Below are positions 14,277 to 22,720 of a DNA stretch of 23,751 nt, piece by piece. The DNA is from Prevotellaceae bacterium UBA4301. GTDB lineage: Bacteria; Bacteroidota; Bacteroidia; Bacteroidales; Bacteroidaceae. The stretch spans positions 1 to 23,751 of the forward strand of contig DGUV01000044.1 of NCBI GenBank assembly GCA_002395775.1, read 5' to 3'. Position numbers and translations under genes: made by a program. The notes under the pieces are model-generated. The model did no database searches. It was not told where the DNA came from and was given only the letters and a program-made list of their open reading frames with translations. The stretch's first letter is position 1. The number at the start of each line of letters is the position of its first letter.

Positions 14277-16844
14277 ATGAAAATAAAGATTTTCTTCCTT
14301 CTCTCTTTCTTGTGTAGCCTCACTGCACAAGCACAAGTTGAGAACTTTGCAATACGCCTCTCCACAAATGGTAATGTGGATTGCGGACTAATGCCTGAAT
14401 TGAATGGTCGCGATGCCTATGCCCTTCAATTCTGGATGAATGCCGACGAGTGGACCAAAGGAGCCACACTACTGCAACGCGGTGAGGGTTTACGTATCTG
14501 GCTAAGTGATATTAATTCCATCACGGCAACTATTGGCAATCAACAGCTGACTCTAAATAGTACATTCCTGGTAGCCGGCCGTTGGAATCACATCATGCTA
14601 CTGAGCGACGGGAAGCAAATCTACTTTTACATTAATGGGAATCGCGCAAAAGCCCTAACGAGCCAATGTATTATCCCTGATGACAACGAATCATCCTTCA
14701 TCATCGGTGGCGACCAATACAAGGGACGAATCGACGAAATCCGCGTTTGGAACACGGCTCCTATAGACACCTACAACTACTTCGTCCACACCACGCTGAA
14801 CAAGTGGGTACCCCAGCTGGACAATCTGGTGGCCTATTTTAAGGGCGACCAGGAACTGTGTCCCAATCTGGTAGACTACAAAGCCCTATTCGACCCCACC
14901 TCCGAATTTAACCATCACGGAACATTTTCTACCACGGGAGCAAGCTTGGAGAAAGTGACCGACAACACGGGTTTACCCTACTTGCTCAATGGGGCATATA
15001 CTGAGAACAGTCGGTTCTATGACCGAGCCATTGACCGCGACAAATACTTATTAGCCAACGACCTCATCATTCTAGGCATCACATCTTACAACGACGGGCA
15101 TCTGGAATACACTTCGCCCAATGACCATGGCACAATTAGCAATGGCGAATATCTGGAGGAGTTCGAAGGACATACTGGTGTGCTCAACTTAATGGGTGAG
15201 GGAGCCAAGATGACGAGCACGACCACGGCGTTAGTCCCTCCTCTTGTCAATGGCGTAGCTCAGGGCTATAGTTTCGAAACCTGGATATATTTAGATAAAT
15301 GGACTGAAGGTGCTTACATTTTTCGCAAAGAAAGCGATGACGGGCAACATGGTTTTTCCATCAGTCTGGGAAGCGAAGACTTGAAAGCCGTTGTAGTGAA
15401 AGTAAATGGCAAAAAATATGTCAACCGAAGCAAACTGGAAATTAAAAAGTGGATCCACATGGCAGTCACAACCAATGCAGGTGGGACTACTCGCACAACA
15501 TTCATGTTTGCTTACAACGGTGAAGCCACATATGCAACGGCCAGTCTGTCAGATGAAACGACTGATGACACTCCAACCGAGATGGATAAGTGTGTAGCAA
15601 TCATTGGGGAAAATCTGTCAGCCAAACTCGACGAAACAGTTATCTGGAATCAGCGGATATCCATCGACGACATACGCTACCACATGACTGAAATTCCATT
15701 CCCCGCAATTTCTAAGACTGTGACAGCCCAAACTATCATGAAAGCTGCCGCATATTACCGCTACGACCAGCCCGAACATGTGGGCTACGACTCCTACTCG
15801 CAGGACGAATGGCGACGCATCATGCTCTCGGCCTACGAAGGCTACCGGGGCTATCAGGTGCGCATCTCCGTGCGTGGTCACAACAACTGGCAAACCACCA
15901 TCAGCAATGCCTCCAGGCGGAAAATCTTCGCTGCCGACCTGGCACGCTTGTCAGAAGGCTACGACGGAGTGGAACTGGACCTCGAATGGATGGACGGCAC
16001 ACAGACCAACCTCGGGCTCCTGGCCGACGACATCCTGGAAGCACTGCCAGAAGGAAAGACCCTGATGATTTCGTGCCACGCCTACGGAGCCTACCAGTTC
16101 CCGAAAGCCAAGATTAGCAAAATCGACGGCTTCACCTTCCAGCAATACGGCCCGCAGAACACTTTCTTCAATTATAATAACTTCATAAGTTCATACAACA
16201 ACTTTGTGAACTATGGTTTCCCCAAAAATAAAATCTATCTTTCCTACTCCACTACCACATCACAAGGATACAAAAGTGATGGTACAAAAGGGGGCGATGT
16301 TGTTGGAATAAGAAATGGATTCTTGGAAGGTGACTATTCCCCAAACTACACATCAAACGTTGACACCCACACCTATAACAACTGTACATATTACTTCATG
16401 GGGCCAGGGCAAGTTTACCGCCGTGCTAAACACTGCGTTGACAACAATCTGCAAGGTATCTTTTATTGGGATATGGGCAATGATGTGGCAACAAGCCACC
16501 CTTACAGCATTCCCAAAGTATGTAACTATGCACTGAACTGTAATGTCGATTCGCTGGTAACAGAGGTAACCATCAACCACCCCACAGCTATAAAACACAT
16601 CTTTTCGCTTGATGATGAAGCCAAAGTTCAGTTGCGCTTACATGTTGATGGGCAGTACCTTACAGCCGACCTTCCTTCTAATGTCACGCCAAAACAAGTA
16701 ACTATATATTCGGTAGCAGGCAATCTACTTATTTCCAATCCTGGGAGCACCATTCGAATCGAGTCTCTACCTAAAGGCGTTTATATTGTCCGAATAGCCC
16801 TTAGCAATGGGGGCTATGTAAGTCGCACTTTCATTAAACAATAA
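14277..16844 (+). CDS. LamG-LamG-GH18 secreted glycosidase with T9SS tail (copy B)
   Basis: Paralogue of the enzyme at 9029-11596 with exactly the same length (855 residues). It has a signal peptide (MKIKIFFLLSFLCSLTAQAQ), LamG 1 (about 20-170), LamG 2 (about 310-475), GH18 (about 485-765) and a type A T9SS-like tail (VTIYSVAGNLL, LPKGVYIVRI). The catalytic strand DGVELDLE sits at the same residues 563-570, with the same Glu566 in place of the usual Asp; acid Glu570 and Asp568 are kept. Barrel strand 8 is GIFYWDMGND. The gene is more AT-rich than copy A except in two islands (14751-14891 and 15781-16164) that are nearly identical to copy A. LamG 2 and the loop after the catalytic core differ most (for example FFNYNNFISSYNN against FTKWSNFTSSYNS), so substrate fine specificity may differ. 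It precedes the BACON-like lipoprotein by 21 bp and heads a tight cluster with susCD. Confidence 0.88.
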   Translation: MKIKIFFLLSFLCSLTAQAQVENFAIRLSTNGNVDCGLMPELNGRDAYALQFWMNADEWTKGATLLQRGEGLRIWLSDINSITATIGNQQLTLNSTFLVAGRWNHIMLLSDGKQIYFYINGNRAKALTSQCIIPDDNESSFIIGGDQYKGRIDEIRVWNTAPIDTYNYFVHTTLNKWVPQLDNLVAYFKGDQELCPNLVDYKALFDPTSEFNHHGTFSTTGASLEKVTDNTGLPYLLNGAYTENSRFYDRAIDRDKYLLANDLIILGITSYNDGHLEYTSPNDHGTISNGEYLEEFEGHTGVLNLMGEGAKMTSTTTALVPPLVNGVAQGYSFETWIYLDKWTEGAYIFRKESDDGQHGFSISLGSEDLKAVVVKVNGKKYVNRSKLEIKKWIHMAVTTNAGGTTRTTFMFAYNGEATYATASLSDETTDDTPTEMDKCVAIIGENLSAKLDETVIWNQRISIDDIRYHMTEIPFPAISKTVTAQTIMKAAAYYRYDQPEHVGYDSYSQDEWRRIMLSAYEGYRGYQVRISVRGHNNWQTTISNASRRKIFAADLARLSEGYDGVELDLEWMDGTQTNLGLLADDILEALPEGKTLMISCHAYGAYQFPKAKISKIDGFTFQQYGPQNTFFNYNNFISSYNNFVNYGFPKNKIYLSYSTTTSQGYKSDGTKGGDVVGIRNGFLEGDYSPNYTSNVDTHTYNNCTYYFMGPGQVYRRAKHCVDNNLQGIFYWDMGNDVATSHPYSIPKVCNYALNCNVDSLVTEVTINHPTAIKHIFSLDDEAKVQLRLHVDGQYLTADLPSNVTPKQVTIYSVAGNLLISNPGSTIRIESLPKGVYIVRIALSNGGYVSRTFIKQ
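14751..14891 (+). repeat. Near-identical block shared by the two GH18 genes (LamG1 end), copy B
   Basis: Partner of 9503-9643 at a constant offset of 5248 bp. It is GC-richer than the AT-leaning DNA around it in this gene. Confidence 0.8.
15781..16164 (+). repeat. Near-identical block shared by the two GH18 genes (catalytic core), copy B
   Basis: Partner of 10533-10916 at the same 5248-bp offset, 11 mismatches by eye. Base use here resembles copy A rather than the rest of this gene, which suggests copy A was the donor. Confidence 0.9.
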
Positions 16845-16865
16845 CCAAACAAATCTCATATCCAC

Positions 16866-17477
16866 ATGAAAAAACTTTTGCATCTATCATTCCTAATGCT
16901 GGCTACAGTGGCCATCATTGCCAGTTGCGAAGAGCATCCTGGCAACCCTGGGGATTTCAGCGTCAAATGCACACTGGAGCTGAATCCCGTCATGCGTTCA
17001 CTCAAAGGTGTGGAATACCCGTTAACCCAAATCCGTCGTATTGACTCCACCTTTCGATACTTCTACATCGAAGAAGACACTATTAAGTACGAAAACGGCG
17101 AACCAATTTTGGATGATAGCGGAAATCTCATTGTCAGTGAAGACACCATCTATTATTTTAGTGATATCACAGCCCAATTTACAGAATACGAGGTAGTTGT
17201 GTTGCCATGGGAGATGGATACTTTTGAAATAATGTTCAAAAGCAATGCACGCTGGGCAGCCAACACGCCTGTAACGAACTCAAGAACAGAAAGTACCTGG
17301 TATTATAATTATAACAGCTCTACTTCCGGCGGAGGTGATGGATGCGTAAGTTTCCGCACTAAGAGCAACACAACGGGACGTATGCGTGGAATCGAAGCTG
17401 TACAAGAAATCTATACGCGCGACAGCACCGTCATGGCACGTTTGCATTTTACACAAGCCTATAAGCCAATAGAATAA
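16866..17477 (+). CDS. BACON-like surface lipoprotein of the PUL
   Basis: A 203-residue lipoprotein. The signal MKKLLHLSFLMLATVAIIAS is followed by Cys21, and the acidic and proline residues after it (EEHPGNPGD) are typical of linkers in PUL surface proteins. Residues about 115-200 read as a BACON-like fold: FKSNARWAANTP, a glycine-rich turn (SGGGDGCVSF), TGRMRGIEAVQ and a final strand TVMARLHFTQ. BACON domains occur in many Bacteroidetes carbohydrate-active proteins and may act as spacers or binding modules. The middle part (about 40-115) is acidic and unrecognised. It sits 21 bp after copy B of GH18 and 20 bp before susC, so it is probably made together with them as a glycan-binding accessory. 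The BACON call is by pattern memory only. Confidence 0.7.
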   Translation: MKKLLHLSFLMLATVAIIASCEEHPGNPGDFSVKCTLELNPVMRSLKGVEYPLTQIRRIDSTFRYFYIEEDTIKYENGEPILDDSGNLIVSEDTIYYFSDITAQFTEYEVVVLPWEMDTFEIMFKSNARWAANTPVTNSRTESTWYYNYNSSTSGGGDGCVSFRTKSNTTGRMRGIEAVQEIYTRDSTVMARLHFTQAYKPIE

Positions 17478-17497
17478 CATACTCACGTCAGAAAACA

Positions 17498-20400
17498 ATG
17501 AAGAAGATTCTTTTCCCCATCTTATGTTGCTTAATGGCACTGCCCACATTAGCACAAATCACTGTTAGCGGAACAGTCTTTGATGAATACAATGAAACTG
17601 TTCCACAAGCCATTGTCCGTTTAAAGAATTATCCTCAAACGGGTGTAGCCACTGACCTGAATGGCCGCTTCACTCTCAGCGTGCCTAACACAAAGTCCGT
17701 ACTGACAATTAGCTATATGGGATACGAAACGCAGGAAATAAGTATCGGTTCAAGACGTCAGTTCCGCATCATCCTGCGTCCTCTCAACAATCTGATGGAT
17801 GAAGCAGTCGTCGTTGGTTTCGCTACACAAAAAAAAGTAAACCTGACTGGCGCAGTAAAAACTGTTGGCGACGAAGTCTTTGCCGATCGTCCTATCTCAA
17901 ATGCTCTGCAAGGATTGCAAGGAACCATTGGCGGTCTAAACATCACAAATGATGCTGGAGGTGCTTTAGGCGAACAAATGAACATCAACATTCGTGGTAT
18001 CGGTTCCATCGGTGATGGTTCCAACTCATCACCACTCATCCTCATTGATGGCATGGAAGGTGACCTCTCCACTATCAACCCCTCAGATATTGAAAGCATT
18101 TCAGTACTGAAAGACGGTGCTTCGGCCAGTATTTATGGCTCACGCGCTCCTTTCGGTGTTATTCTTGTTACCACAAAACGGGGTACTAAAAAAGGTGTCA
18201 ACGTAAACTATTCCGCAAACCTCCGCTTGCAACAACCTGTAAGCGTGCCCAAGATGGTCGACAGTTACACCTACGCTCTGATGGTCAACGAGGCTGCACA
18301 AAACTCAGGCTATGGAAGTGGATTGGTTGGCAGGCTTGATGAAATACGGAAATTCCAGAATGGCGAGTTAGCATACGCCACAACTGCCCAGGATGATTTA
18401 CATTGGTGGGGTGCTGATAATAGTTTTGGCAATACGGATTGGTATGACATGTATTTGAAGAATTCCACTCAATCTCTAGAAAATAATATCACTGTAAGCG
18501 GAACAAAAAACAAGTTTGATTACTATGGTTCAGTGGGTTATTTAAGCCAAACCGGACTTTTTAAAAATGCAGACGAAGAATACAACCGTCTATCTGGGAA
18601 TATCAAGCTGGGATATCAATTCAATAAATATGTTAAGCTTACTATCAATTCGCGCATCATCAACATTGACAACAATAAGCCTTCAAGCCTTAACGACCTT
18701 TTCTATCACAACTTAGGGCGTCGGGCGCCAACCCTAGCAGTTCTCCTCCCCAACGATGAGTATTCACGCGAGTCCATGATACACAATATTACTGAAGGTG
18801 GACGATGGGATCAGAAGACCCGGCAATTTTACAATCAAGCCAACTTAGTTATTGAGCCTATCAAAAACTGGAAAATTCATGGTGAAGTAAACAGCCGCAT
18901 TGAACGCAACCCATTTACCCGCGACTTCAATCCTATCGGTGTCCATGCCCCAAATGGCGAATGGACTTACTTTGAGGTTCTCGAAGGTGTAACTGCTAGA
19001 CACAACATTAGTTCTGGCGACACAGGTTACTTCCAAGTATTCCCTGATGCCGGAGAACAATATAACGAAAAAGCCAAAACCAAAATTAATTATTTTGGAA
19101 CCAACATATACACCGACTACAACCTCACCGTCTCTAAGAAGCACAAATTCACCTTCCTTGCAGGTGAGCAAAGCGAATACTATCATCGAAAAATCCATCG
19201 TGATGCCGAGTATTACTTGGTAACCAATCCTGATGATGAACATAAGACTATGTCAATCTTCAAGAATGGCGAATGGTCGTCTTTGGGTTTCTTTGCACGC
19301 GTAAACTACAATTTTGCCGACCGATACCTATTGGAAGTCAATGCTCGAGCCGATGCTGCATCACGTTTTCCGAAAGACCAACGATGGGGATTCTTCCCCT
19401 CTGTCTCTGCGGGTTGGAATATCGCAGAAGAGCCCTTCTGGAAAAAGTTCTACGACAAGGGCTTTGAGTACTTGAAGATTCGCGCATCCTATGCCACCCT
19501 TGGTAATCAAAATACCACCTCGTTCTATCCTTATTATCAAAAGATGCTAACCTACCCCGGGAATGCAGTATTCGATGGTGAAAGGGCCACCATATTACCC
19601 ATGTACGCAGCTTTCTCAACATCCCTTACATGGGAGACCATAGTTAACACTGGCATTGGACTCGATTTCGCATTCCTTAATAACCGGCTTACTGGTAGTT
19701 TCGATTGGTATCAACGAACCACGAAAGATATGGTAGGACCAGCCAATGCACTTTCGGCCTTGTATGGAGCCAGTGCTCCTCGTACTAACAACGCCGAGCT
19801 GCGCACCCGTGGTTGGGAGGTAGAACTGGGTTGGCGCGACCGCATTGGGAAAAACTTTTCATATAGTATCTCAGGAACCCTTAGCGATTACCAGACTGAA
19901 ATCACAAAATATGACTCGCCAGACAACAACATTTATTCTTGGTACAAAGGCAAGAAGTATGGCGAAATTTGGGGATATGAAGTCGTAGGTATCGCAAAGA
20001 GTGATGCTGAGATGAGTTCCTATCTGGCACAACACAGCCAATCAGCCATTGGCGACCGTTGGGGAGGCGGAGATCTCATGTACCGTGACCAAAACAACGA
20101 TGGAGCCGTGAACGCTGGTAGCAGCACACTCGACGACCATGGTGACCTGCGTATCATTGGCAACACCACACCACGCTTTGCTTATAGCTTTACGCTCACT
20201 GCCCAGTGGAAGTGGATTGACCTGCGCGCCTATTTCCAAGGCATTGGCAAACGAGACTATTTCTTTAACACCGCCACTTTCTTCGGTATGGTAGCACCTT
20301 ATCAACGTTCACTCTTCACCGAACACCTTGACTATTTCCGCTATGCAGGTTCAGAACTTGGGGCCAACTACGAAGATCCCTATTACCCCCGCATACGCGC

Positions 20401-20686
20401 CGACCAAAACAACATACAGACGAGTGACCGATACCTGCAAAAAGCAGGGTATCTGCGCTTGAAGAATCTACAGATTGGTTTCAACCTGCCCAAGAAAAAT
20501 CCCAACAGCAAGTTCATCAAGAAGGCAAGGCTCTATATTTCTGCCGAGAATCTGCTCACATGGACGAAGTTACGTCTCTTCGACCCAGAAGCCATCAAAG
20601 CTAATGTCACAGATTACGATGGCGGAGCTGGAAAGACCTATCCTCAATATCGTACCTACTCTATGGGCGTAGAGATTCAACTCTGA
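17498..20686 (+). CDS. susC: SusC/RagA-family TonB-dependent outer-membrane transporter
   Basis: Imports oligosaccharides across the outer membrane using TonB energy, with SusD as the lid. The protein has 1062 residues: a signal peptide (MKKILFPILCCLMALPTLAQ), a carboxypeptidase-regulatory-like domain (about 22-100, ITVSGTVFDEYNETVPQAIV), then a TonB-box-like DEAVVVGFATQ (about 102-112). The plug (about 112-230) carries the SusC-type signatures NALQGLQGTIGG, NINIRGIGS, SPLILIDGMEG and ISVLKDGASASIYGSRAPFG. The rest is a beta-barrel ending YSMGVEIQL; a terminal Leu rather than the commoner Phe is slightly unusual. No FecR-interacting (STN) domain is visible, so it should not signal to an anti-sigma factor by that route. 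The symbol denotes the family, not starch specificity. It lies 33 bp before susD. Confidence 0.97.
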   Translation: MKKILFPILCCLMALPTLAQITVSGTVFDEYNETVPQAIVRLKNYPQTGVATDLNGRFTLSVPNTKSVLTISYMGYETQEISIGSRRQFRIILRPLNNLMDEAVVVGFATQKKVNLTGAVKTVGDEVFADRPISNALQGLQGTIGGLNITNDAGGALGEQMNINIRGIGSIGDGSNSSPLILIDGMEGDLSTINPSDIESISVLKDGASASIYGSRAPFGVILVTTKRGTKKGVNVNYSANLRLQQPVSVPKMVDSYTYALMVNEAAQNSGYGSGLVGRLDEIRKFQNGELAYATTAQDDLHWWGADNSFGNTDWYDMYLKNSTQSLENNITVSGTKNKFDYYGSVGYLSQTGLFKNADEEYNRLSGNIKLGYQFNKYVKLTINSRIINIDNNKPSSLNDLFYHNLGRRAPTLAVLLPNDEYSRESMIHNITEGGRWDQKTRQFYNQANLVIEPIKNWKIHGEVNSRIERNPFTRDFNPIGVHAPNGEWTYFEVLEGVTARHNISSGDTGYFQVFPDAGEQYNEKAKTKINYFGTNIYTDYNLTVSKKHKFTFLAGEQSEYYHRKIHRDAEYYLVTNPDDEHKTMSIFKNGEWSSLGFFARVNYNFADRYLLEVNARADAASRFPKDQRWGFFPSVSAGWNIAEEPFWKKFYDKGFEYLKIRASYATLGNQNTTSFYPYYQKMLTYPGNAVFDGERATILPMYAAFSTSLTWETIVNTGIGLDFAFLNNRLTGSFDWYQRTTKDMVGPANALSALYGASAPRTNNAELRTRGWEVELGWRDRIGKNFSYSISGTLSDYQTEITKYDSPDNNIYSWYKGKKYGEIWGYEVVGIAKSDAEMSSYLAQHSQSAIGDRWGGGDLMYRDQNNDGAVNAGSSTLDDHGDLRIIGNTTPRFAYSFTLTAQWKWIDLRAYFQGIGKRDYFFNTATFFGMVAPYQRSLFTEHLDYFRYAGSELGANYEDPYYPRIRADQNNIQTSDRYLQKAGYLRLKNLQIGFNLPKKNPNSKFIKKARLYISAENLLTWTKLRLFDPEAIKANVTDYDGGAGKTYPQYRTYSMGVEIQL

Positions 20687-20719
20687 GAATTGTATATTGT
20701 CAACGAACATTGAATAATT

Positions 20720-22639
20720 ATGAAAAGAATATTTCAACTTATCATGGCCGCTGCATGCTTGTTCTCCATGCAGTCTTGCAAAGACTTTCTCGATCGTCAT
20801 CCACTTGATTTCGACGATGAAGAGGCATACTTCCTAAACGCAGAGCACCTAAAGTGGTTCGTCAACGACCTCTATAGTATGCTCCCCACCAACAACACAT
20901 TGTGGGGAGGACTCTATACTCAAGACATCGTCAGTGACAACCAATGTAGTTCTTCTCCTCAAAGCCTGCTTTACAAAGGAGAAAAACGTACAGTCAAGAT
21001 AGCCAATTCCGAATGGAATTTTTCTCATCTTCGATCACTCAACTATTACATACATAAAGTAGAGGACCGCATGGCTGGTGGCCAATTATCCCAGTCTGAC
21101 CCGCTTGTCCTCCACTATCTTGGTGAAGGTTATTTCTTACGGGCATGGGACTACTTCCGCCTCCTGCAAGCCTTTGGGGATGTACCAATTCTCACAGAAA
21201 TGCTCCCTAACGACCAAAACATTCTCACAGAAAAGAGTGTTCGTATTCCACGCAATGAGGTTGCCCGTTTCATTATCTCAGATCTCGACAAAGCTACCAG
21301 TTTCCTAATGGAAGAGGCACCAGAGACTGGGCGCATCTGCCGCGATGCAGCCTTAACCCTGAAGGCTCGTGTTGCGTTATTCGAGGCCTCATGGGAACGC
21401 TACCATGCCGGCACCTGCTTCGTCCCAGGCAACGACAAGTGGCCTGGAAAAACCTCATGGCCCGACTTTAAGTTCGAGGCTGGTTCGGCTGAAGCCGAGG
21501 TCAACTACTTCCTCGACCAAGCCATTGAAGCTGCTGACATTGTAGCTTCACATCGCCAACTTGATGCCGATTATTCCAGCATGTTTGTCAATTTCCAATC
21601 GCCATTCAAAAATGATGATGAAGTTATCCTTGCACGCTATTACAGTCTGGGAGTTCTCTCTCATAGTTGTTCTGCCTACCTAAAAGGCGGTGGTGGCTGC
21701 AATGCTACTCGCGCATTAGTTAATTCGTTCCTGATGCAAAACGGACTTCCCATTTACGCTGAAGGTTCTGGCTATCAGGGAGACCTCATTTCATACTATG
21801 AGTTGCAGAATCGTGATTTGCGCCTCACCAAGTCAGTGCGCGGTGCAGGCAGGCTTATTGAAACCCATAAGGTAAACGGAAAGAATGTAAATGACACCAT
21901 CTTCTACTATAAGCCTTCAATCGACAACACTGGTACCCAAAAAGCCACAACGGGCTACGAATTGAGCAAATGGTGCAGCGACGATGCTGACCAACGTACC
22001 CAATATCAATGCACAACTGCTGTGCCCATCCTCCGTGCCGCCGAAGCCTATCTTATCTACCTTGAAGCCTACTACGAAAGGCATCACCAACTGGGTGGCA
22101 ATTGCGACCGTTACTGGAAAGCCCTGCGCCAGCGTGCCGGAGTCGATGTCGATTACATGAAGACCATCCAGGCCACCGACCTGGCTCAGGAAAACGACCT
22201 GGCCGTCTGGTCGAAAGGGCAGCTCATCGACCCGACACTCTACAACATCCGTCGTGAGCGCCGTTGTGAGTTCATTGCCGAAGGCATGCGACTGGCTGAC
22301 CTCAAGCGTTGGCGTAGTCTTGACAACATGATAGAATACCAGCCAGAGGGGCTCAATTTCTGGGATGAACTGTACAAAATGTATAGTAGCAAACAGCGTT
22401 CTGCGGATGTCATCTCTCAGTCTAACATTTCCAAATACCTGCGTCCGCTACAAATAAGTTCATCCTCAGCAGCCTATGATGGGTACACCTTCCCGAAACC
22501 TCATTATCTTGAGCCTATCCCAATTTCCGAATTTCTGCTCACAGGCGGAGGCGATGCTACAAAGAGTCCACTTTATCAAAACCCAGGTTGGCCTCAAACA
22601 GAAGACGGCCCTGCCGACTACAGCTACGACTGCGACTGA
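20720..22639 (+). CDS. susD: SusD/RagB-family glycan-binding lipoprotein
   Basis: Surface lipoprotein that captures glycan and closes over SusC. The signal MKRIFQLIMAAACLFSMQS is followed by Cys20 and the SusD start motif KDFLDRHPLD. Helical SusD features follow: the TPR-like LGEGYFLRAWDYFRLLQAFGDVPIL (split over about 136-160), the central loop region, and the C-terminal signatures LRQRAGVD and IRRERRCEFIAEGMRLADLKRW. At 639 residues it is a little longer than the usual 500-600. Family assignment is secure, but the ligand cannot be read from sequence. A stretch at about 22060-22320, coding the conserved C-terminal motifs, is noticeably GC-richer than the rest of the gene. It is the last gene of the cluster and is followed by a strong terminator. 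Confidence 0.96.
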   Translation: MKRIFQLIMAAACLFSMQSCKDFLDRHPLDFDDEEAYFLNAEHLKWFVNDLYSMLPTNNTLWGGLYTQDIVSDNQCSSSPQSLLYKGEKRTVKIANSEWNFSHLRSLNYYIHKVEDRMAGGQLSQSDPLVLHYLGEGYFLRAWDYFRLLQAFGDVPILTEMLPNDQNILTEKSVRIPRNEVARFIISDLDKATSFLMEEAPETGRICRDAALTLKARVALFEASWERYHAGTCFVPGNDKWPGKTSWPDFKFEAGSAEAEVNYFLDQAIEAADIVASHRQLDADYSSMFVNFQSPFKNDDEVILARYYSLGVLSHSCSAYLKGGGGCNATRALVNSFLMQNGLPIYAEGSGYQGDLISYYELQNRDLRLTKSVRGAGRLIETHKVNGKNVNDTIFYYKPSIDNTGTQKATTGYELSKWCSDDADQRTQYQCTTAVPILRAAEAYLIYLEAYYERHHQLGGNCDRYWKALRQRAGVDVDYMKTIQATDLAQENDLAVWSKGQLIDPTLYNIRRERRCEFIAEGMRLADLKRWRSLDNMIEYQPEGLNFWDELYKMYSSKQRSADVISQSNISKYLRPLQISSSSAAYDGYTFPKPHYLEPIPISEFLLTGGGDATKSPLYQNPGWPQTEDGPADYSYDCD

Positions 22640-22665
22640 GCACGGCCTGATGCATACAAGACAAC

Positions 22666-22706
22666 AAGAGCCGAGACCCGCACATGGGCCTCGGCTCTTT
22701 TCTTTT
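22666..22706 (+). terminator. Rho-independent terminator closing the PUL
   Basis: AAGAGCCGAG (22666-22675) pairs with CTCGGCTCTT (22690-22699), with an inner CCC/GGG extension across a mismatch, followed by TTCTTTT. It lies between two converging genes and may also serve lptB on the other strand. Confidence 0.9.
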
Positions 22707-22720
22707 GCCCCCATGAGGAG

